Source: an uncultured Lachnospiraceae bacterium
GTDB lineage: Bacteria > Bacillota > Clostridia > Lachnospirales > Lachnospiraceae
Reading direction: 5' to 3'
Length of the DNA stretch: 9,522 nt
Assembly: GCA_902783295.1 (NCBI GenBank)
Contig: CACZQT010000478.1
Span: 1-9,522, forward strand
In this document: positions 6,773 to 9,522 of the stretch, piece after piece
Layout of the letters: every line of letters starts with the position of its first letter
How positions within the stretch are numbered: position 1 is the stretch's first letter
Position numbers and translations under genes: made by a program
Notes under the pieces: model-generated
What the model was told of the DNA's origin: nothing
What the model saw: the letters and a program-made list of their open reading frames with translations, nothing else
Database searches by the model: none

Positions 6773-7642
6773 AATAAACAGAAAATCATAAACCGGGTGT
6801 CCTTCGTCGGGATCGCCGGGAACATAGTTCTCTGTGCTTTCAAATTCCTGGCGGGTATCATCGGACATTCCGGAGCGATGGTATCAGATGCCGTTCACTC
6901 TCTGTCGGATGTTCTCGCAACGTTCATTGCTTGGCTGGGGGTTCGCCTGTCAGTGAAGGCGGCAGACAAACACCATCCTTATGGACATGAGCGCTTTGAA
7001 TGTCTCGCATCCCTGGCTCTCGGATCGATTCTGATGGCGACCGGTGTTATCATCGGGTATAACGGAATCCTGAAAATAACCGGCGGGCATTATGAAGAAC
7101 TGGCTGTGCCGGGCAGAATTGCGCTGGCAGCGGCCGTTCTTTCGATCATCGTTAAAGAGGCGATGTTCTGGTACACCAGGCATTACGCGAAAATCCTGGA
7201 TTCTTCCGCTTTTATGGCAGATGCCTGGCATCACCGTTCGGACGCGTTTTCTTCCATCGGCTCCCTGATCGGTATCGGCGGAGCCATGCTGGGTTTCCCG
7301 GTGCTCGATCCGGCAGCCAGTGTGGGGATTGCGGCCTGCATTTTAAAGGTGGCCTTCGATATTATGAGGGATGCTGTTGACAAAATGCTGGATACCGCTA
7401 TCGACGAAAAAAAGGAAAATGAAATCCGGGCTTTCATTGCAGGGCAGGACGGCGTACTTGGTGTGGATATGCTTCACACCAGACAGTTCGGCAATAAAAT
7501 CTACATAGATGTGGAGATCTCCTGCGACGGCTCTCTTTCCCTTTCCGCTGCTCACGAGATCGCGGAGCGTGTACACGAAGAAGTAGAGAAAGAATACAGC
7601 AATACAAAGCACATTATGGTACATGTAAACCCTGCCGGATAA
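6770..7642 (+). CDS. Cation diffusion facilitator (CDF) family divalent metal transporter
   Basis: A 290-residue inner-membrane antiporter predicted to export a divalent cation, most likely Zn2+ or a similar metal, in exchange for protons. Six membrane segments are expected in about residues 10-205. The metal site is visible as H43-x3-D47 in TM2 (AVHSLSDVLA, preceded by D40) and H154-x3-D158 in TM5 (DAWHHRSDAFSS). The HD/HD pattern favours Zn/Co/Cd over the DD/DD pattern of manganese CDFs, but Fe2+ cannot be excluded. KHHPYGHERFE (67-77) is the typical loop after TM2. The C-terminal cytoplasmic domain (about 210-290) keeps the usual fold pattern and ends HIMVHVNP. Length is normal for the family. 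It lies 13 nt after the AI-2E gene. Its stop codon lies inside a terminator-like hairpin. Confidence 0.93.
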   Translation: MNKQKIINRVSFVGIAGNIVLCAFKFLAGIIGHSGAMVSDAVHSLSDVLATFIAWLGVRLSVKAADKHHPYGHERFECLASLALGSILMATGVIIGYNGILKITGGHYEELAVPGRIALAAAVLSIIVKEAMFWYTRHYAKILDSSAFMADAWHHRSDAFSSIGSLIGIGGAMLGFPVLDPAASVGIAACILKVAFDIMRDAVDKMLDTAIDEKKENEIRAFIAGQDGVLGVDMLHTRQFGNKIYIDVEISCDGSLSLSAAHEIAERVHEEVEKEYSNTKHIMVHVNPAG

Positions 7643-7654
7643 TGGCAGGGTTTT
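7627..7654 (+). terminator. Probable intrinsic terminator overlapping the CDF stop codon
   Basis: AAACCCTGCC (7627-7636) and GGCAGGGTTT (7644-7653) form a perfect 10-bp stem around a 7-nt loop (7637-7643) that holds the TAA stop. It ends in TTTT and continues TTTTGTCCTTT. The T tract is interrupted, so termination may be partial. The hairpin would end the upstream operon and limit read-through into the radical SAM gene. Confidence 0.6.
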
Positions 7655-7665
7655 GTCCTTTATAC

Positions 7666-7672
7666 AGGGAGA
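7666..7672 (+). promoter_or_regulatory. Shine-Dalgarno that sets the radical SAM gene start at ATG 7681
   Basis: AGGGAGA lies 8 nt before ATG 7681. The longer frame starts at ATG 7642, which overlaps the upstream TAA and lies inside the terminator hairpin with no site of its own. No clear promoter was seen between the hairpin and this gene. Confidence 0.7.
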
Positions 7673-7680
7673 ACCGGAAA

Positions 7681-8559
7681 ATGCATTTTGTGGACGCAAA
7701 GGGAATACTGACCGGCAGCGGCGGGTATTACGGGATGAACATCTACCGGGGGTGTACCCATGGCTGCATTTACTGCGACAGCAGGAGCCGCTGTTATCAG
7801 TTCACACATCCGTTTGAAGACATTGAGGTGAAGCGGAACGCACCGGAACTCCTGGAGAATGCACTGAAATCGAAAAGAAAGAAGTGCATGATCGGAACGG
7901 GCTCTATGTCGGATCCGTACATGCACTGCGAAGAAAAACTGCGGCTGACCAGAAGGTGCCTTGAAATCATTCTGAAATACGGTTTCGGCGCGGCGGTACA
8001 GACCAAATCAGACAGGATTCTCCGGGATATCGATCTGCTGGATGAGATCAACCGTACTGCGAAATGCGTAGTGCAGATGACGCTTACGACTTACGATGAC
8101 GCTCTGTGCCGTATCCTGGAACCGAATGTCTGCCGCACAAAACGGCGGATTGAAGTGCTGGAGCAGATGCGAGAGAGAGGAATTCCTGCGGTTGTCTGGC
8201 TGACCCCCATTCTGCCATTCATTAACGATACGGAAGAGAATATCAGATCCATTCTGGAGGAATGTATCCGGGTGAGAGTGAAGGGTGTTATCTGTTTTGA
8301 TATGGGGCTGACGCTTCGGGAGGGTGACCGGGAGTATTATTACGCAGCGCTCGACAGGCACTTCCCCGGTCTGAAAGAACGTTACATAAAAACGTATGGA
8401 AACGCCTATGAGGTTCCAAGCCCGAAAGCCGGAGAACTGATGAAGCTTTTCCGTGAAATCTGCCGTGACAACGACATTCTGTCAGACCCCGGGGAATGTT
8501 TCAGGTATATGCGGGAAATCCCCGAGCAGTACCATCAGATGAGCCTCTTCGACCTGTAA
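7681..8559 (+). CDS. SPL-family (COG1533) radical SAM protein
   Basis: A 292-residue radical SAM enzyme of the spore photoproduct lyase-like group, often annotated as DNA repair photolyase. The [4Fe-4S]/SAM motif is C25-x3-C29-x2-C32 in YRGCTHGCIYCDSR (22-35), near the N terminus as usual for this group. MHFVDAKGIL at the chosen start, GTGSMSDPYMHCE (72-84), LEPNVCRTKRR (146-156) and TPILPFINDTEENI (175-188) are family-like blocks. The protein is unusually rich in cysteine (14 in total). Only three are in the cluster motif, so some could serve other roles. It is somewhat shorter than SplB of Bacillus (about 340). I cannot assign it as a true spore photoproduct lyase, and its substrate is unknown. 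The C terminus, HQMSLFDL, resembles a sliding-clamp-binding motif, which would fit a DNA-related role. It converges on the DegV gene 34 nt away. Confidence 0.88.
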   Translation: MHFVDAKGILTGSGGYYGMNIYRGCTHGCIYCDSRSRCYQFTHPFEDIEVKRNAPELLENALKSKRKKCMIGTGSMSDPYMHCEEKLRLTRRCLEIILKYGFGAAVQTKSDRILRDIDLLDEINRTAKCVVQMTLTTYDDALCRILEPNVCRTKRRIEVLEQMRERGIPAVVWLTPILPFINDTEENIRSILEECIRVRVKGVICFDMGLTLREGDREYYYAALDRHFPGLKERYIKTYGNAYEVPSPKAGELMKLFREICRDNDILSDPGECFRYMREIPEQYHQMSLFDL

Positions 8560-8569
8560 GAATTATCCT

Positions 8570-8591
8570 GGACAGTCTCGGGCAACTGTTT
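8570..8591. terminator. Weak hairpin between the convergent radical SAM and DegV genes
   Basis: GGACAGT (8570-8576) can pair with ACTGTTT (8585-8591), with two G-U pairs and an 8-nt loop. There is no real T tract on either side. Its position between two converging genes is what one expects for a terminator, but the structure is poor. Confidence 0.25.
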
Positions 8592-8593
8592 CC

Positions 8594-9457
8594 TTACCGC
8601 TCCTTCCCCCGGAAGAACAGTGCAAGCATTCCGGGTCCTACGTGAGCGCCGGAAAAAGGCTCGTGCTGGCAGATTGTGACAGGTGTGTCCGGGGTGACGG
8701 CTTTTACTTTGGCTGCTAAAAGTTTTGCTTCTTCCAGGCAGTCACCATGGGAGATGCAGATATGCTGATGAGGCAGCGGCAGTCTCTTTTCGGCATATTT
8801 TTTCACCAGAGCATCGATGGCTCTCCGGCGTCCCCTTTCCTTGCTGCAGGACACGATATGGCCGGTACTGTCTCCGTACAGGATCGGTTTGATGTTCAGA
8901 ACCGTTCCGATCGTGGCGGTAAATCCGCTGACCCGGCCGGTTTTTTTCAGGAAATTCAGATCATCCACGGTGAAATACTGGCAGATGTGCGGTACATCCG
9001 CATCCAGCTTTTTCGCCGCTTCCCGCACGTCCATGCCTTCCCGGCTGAATTCCGCTGCTTCCACCGCCAGGAGCCCGTTGCCGAAACCACAGCCCAGGGA
9101 ATCCACAATATGAATAAACCGCCCCGGAAATTCATCCATCAGCTGCATTGCGGCCACAGATGCGGCACCGTATGTTCCGCTGATGCCGGAACTCATGGAT
9201 ACGTAAATAATATCCTTCCCCTGCTCCAGCAAAGGTTTGAACTGCTCCAGGAATAGTTGTATGTTCAAAAGACTGGTCCGGGCTACTTTTCCGTTCCGCA
9301 GTCCTTCGTAAAATGCATGTCCATCAAAGTGATCCACGTCCCCCCAGTAAGTCTGAGGAACCCCGTCCAACGTATAGTTACAGGGCAGGAGGGAGATTCC
9401 CTCCAGCATCTGCTTCGGCAGATTCGCACTGCCATCCGCAAATACGATAAAGGACAT
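8594..9457 (-). CDS. DegV family fatty-acid-binding protein
   Basis: A 287-residue soluble DegV-fold protein. In Firmicutes such proteins (FakB) hold a fatty acid while the kinase FakA phosphorylates it to acyl-phosphate for phospholipid synthesis; other members are uncharacterised. The N-terminal domain begins FIVFADGSANLP (3-14), the usual DxSxxLP start. Candidate carboxylate-contact residues match known members in position: T61 in RTS (60-62), S93 in SSGISGTYGAA (89-99), R175 in DDLNFLKKTGR (165-175) and H272 in HVGPGMLALFF (272-282). VDSLGCGFGNGLLA (118-131) links the domains. The start is the ATG at 9457, because a GGAGGTGAT site (9473-9465) lies 7 nt before it. A longer frame to GTG 9493 would run through the promoter. 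No fakA is in the window, so its partner cannot be named. Confidence 0.92.
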   Translation of the reverse strand: MSFIVFADGSANLPKQMLEGISLLPCNYTLDGVPQTYWGDVDHFDGHAFYEGLRNGKVARTSLLNIQLFLEQFKPLLEQGKDIIYVSMSSGISGTYGAASVAAMQLMDEFPGRFIHIVDSLGCGFGNGLLAVEAAEFSREGMDVREAAKKLDADVPHICQYFTVDDLNFLKKTGRVSGFTATIGTVLNIKPILYGDSTGHIVSCSKERGRRRAIDALVKKYAEKRLPLPHQHICISHGDCLEEAKLLAAKVKAVTPDTPVTICQHEPFSGAHVGPGMLALFFRGKER

Positions 9458-9464
9458 CGCTGTC

Positions 9465-9473
9465 ATCACCTCC
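9465..9473 (-). promoter_or_regulatory. Strong Shine-Dalgarno of the DegV gene
   Basis: GGAGGTGAT on the minus strand is a full match to the 16S 3' tail, with 7 nt to ATG 9457. An ATG that partly overlaps this site is too close to be used. Confidence 0.85.
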
Positions 9474-9478
9474 GTATA

Positions 9479-9492
9479 AGTATAGTATACCA
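9479..9492 (-). promoter_or_regulatory. Extended -10 promoter of the DegV gene, with a second overlapping TATACT
   Basis: On the minus strand TGGTATACT (9492-9484) fits an extended -10 element (TGnTATAAT-like). A second TATACT overlaps it at 9484-9479. No good -35 hexamer lies 16-18 nt upstream, which is tolerated with an extended -10. Transcription would begin near 9477, giving a leader of about 20 nt that begins just before the Shine-Dalgarno. The second TATACT would start transcription inside the Shine-Dalgarno, so the first is preferred. Confidence 0.55.
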
Positions 9493-9522
9493 CAACATTT
9501 TTAAAAGCAGGGAAAACAGTAA

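Noticed and set aside
5428..6861. Long minus-strand open frame (477 codons) opposite the AI-2E gene
   Set aside because: The translation is His/Gln/Asn-rich, as expected when hydrophobic membrane-protein codons are read backwards. The forward strand encodes a clear membrane family.
8747..9256. Plus-strand open frame (169 codons) opposite the DegV gene
   Set aside because: It is a shadow of the DegV coding sequence, with no ribosome site and no recognisable motif.

Overview
The window looks like a stretch of a Gram-positive anaerobe chromosome, most likely Clostridia and plausibly Lachnospiraceae. This is inferred from moderate-to-high GC, purine-rich Shine-Dalgarno sites close to the starts, the gene families present (a minimal SufC/SufB-like pair, AlaX with a DHHA1 domain, an AI-2E family protein, DegV, an SPL-type radical SAM protein) and a eukaryote-like branching enzyme of the kind known from some anaerobic gut bacteria. 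No phage, IS, CRISPR array, tRNA or rRNA was found. It is a dense, mainly housekeeping region.

Layout. Positions 1-211 hold the 3' end of an unrecognised gene. A run of six plus-strand genes follows: glgB (302-2527), an alanyl-tRNA editing protein (2528-3754), a SufC-like ATPase (3831-4586), its SufB/SufD-like scaffold partner (4580-5506), an AI-2E family membrane protein (5548-6756) and a cation diffusion facilitator (6770-7642). Junctions are tight: TGA/ATG abutment, a 7-nt overlap, or gaps of 13 to 90 nt. I see no convincing promoter or terminator inside the run, so co-transcription is likely. A hairpin that overlaps the CDF stop codon looks like the end of this unit. Downstream is an SPL-type radical SAM gene (7681-8559). 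A DegV-family gene (8594-9457) faces it on the minus strand, with its own extended -10 promoter near the right edge.

How the genes relate. The two central genes form a recognisable SMS-type (SUF-like minimal) iron-sulphur assembly pair: an ATPase and one scaffold protein, with no cysteine desulfurase beside them. The flanking genes serve glycogen branching, removal of mischarged Ala-tRNA, membrane transport and metal export, and share no obvious pathway. Four starts were moved downstream of the longest open frame because a good Shine-Dalgarno sits in front of an internal ATG (3831, 4580, 5548, 9457). A fifth (7681) was moved because the longer start lies inside the terminator hairpin.

Points most worth a second look: the basic three-unit repeat tail on GlgB; 27 codon-like triplets in frame after the stop of the tRNA-editing gene; a small hairpin that would bring a distant Shine-Dalgarno to the right distance from the CDF start; and a possible sliding-clamp-binding motif at the end of the radical SAM protein. 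I found no clearly new multi-gene system.
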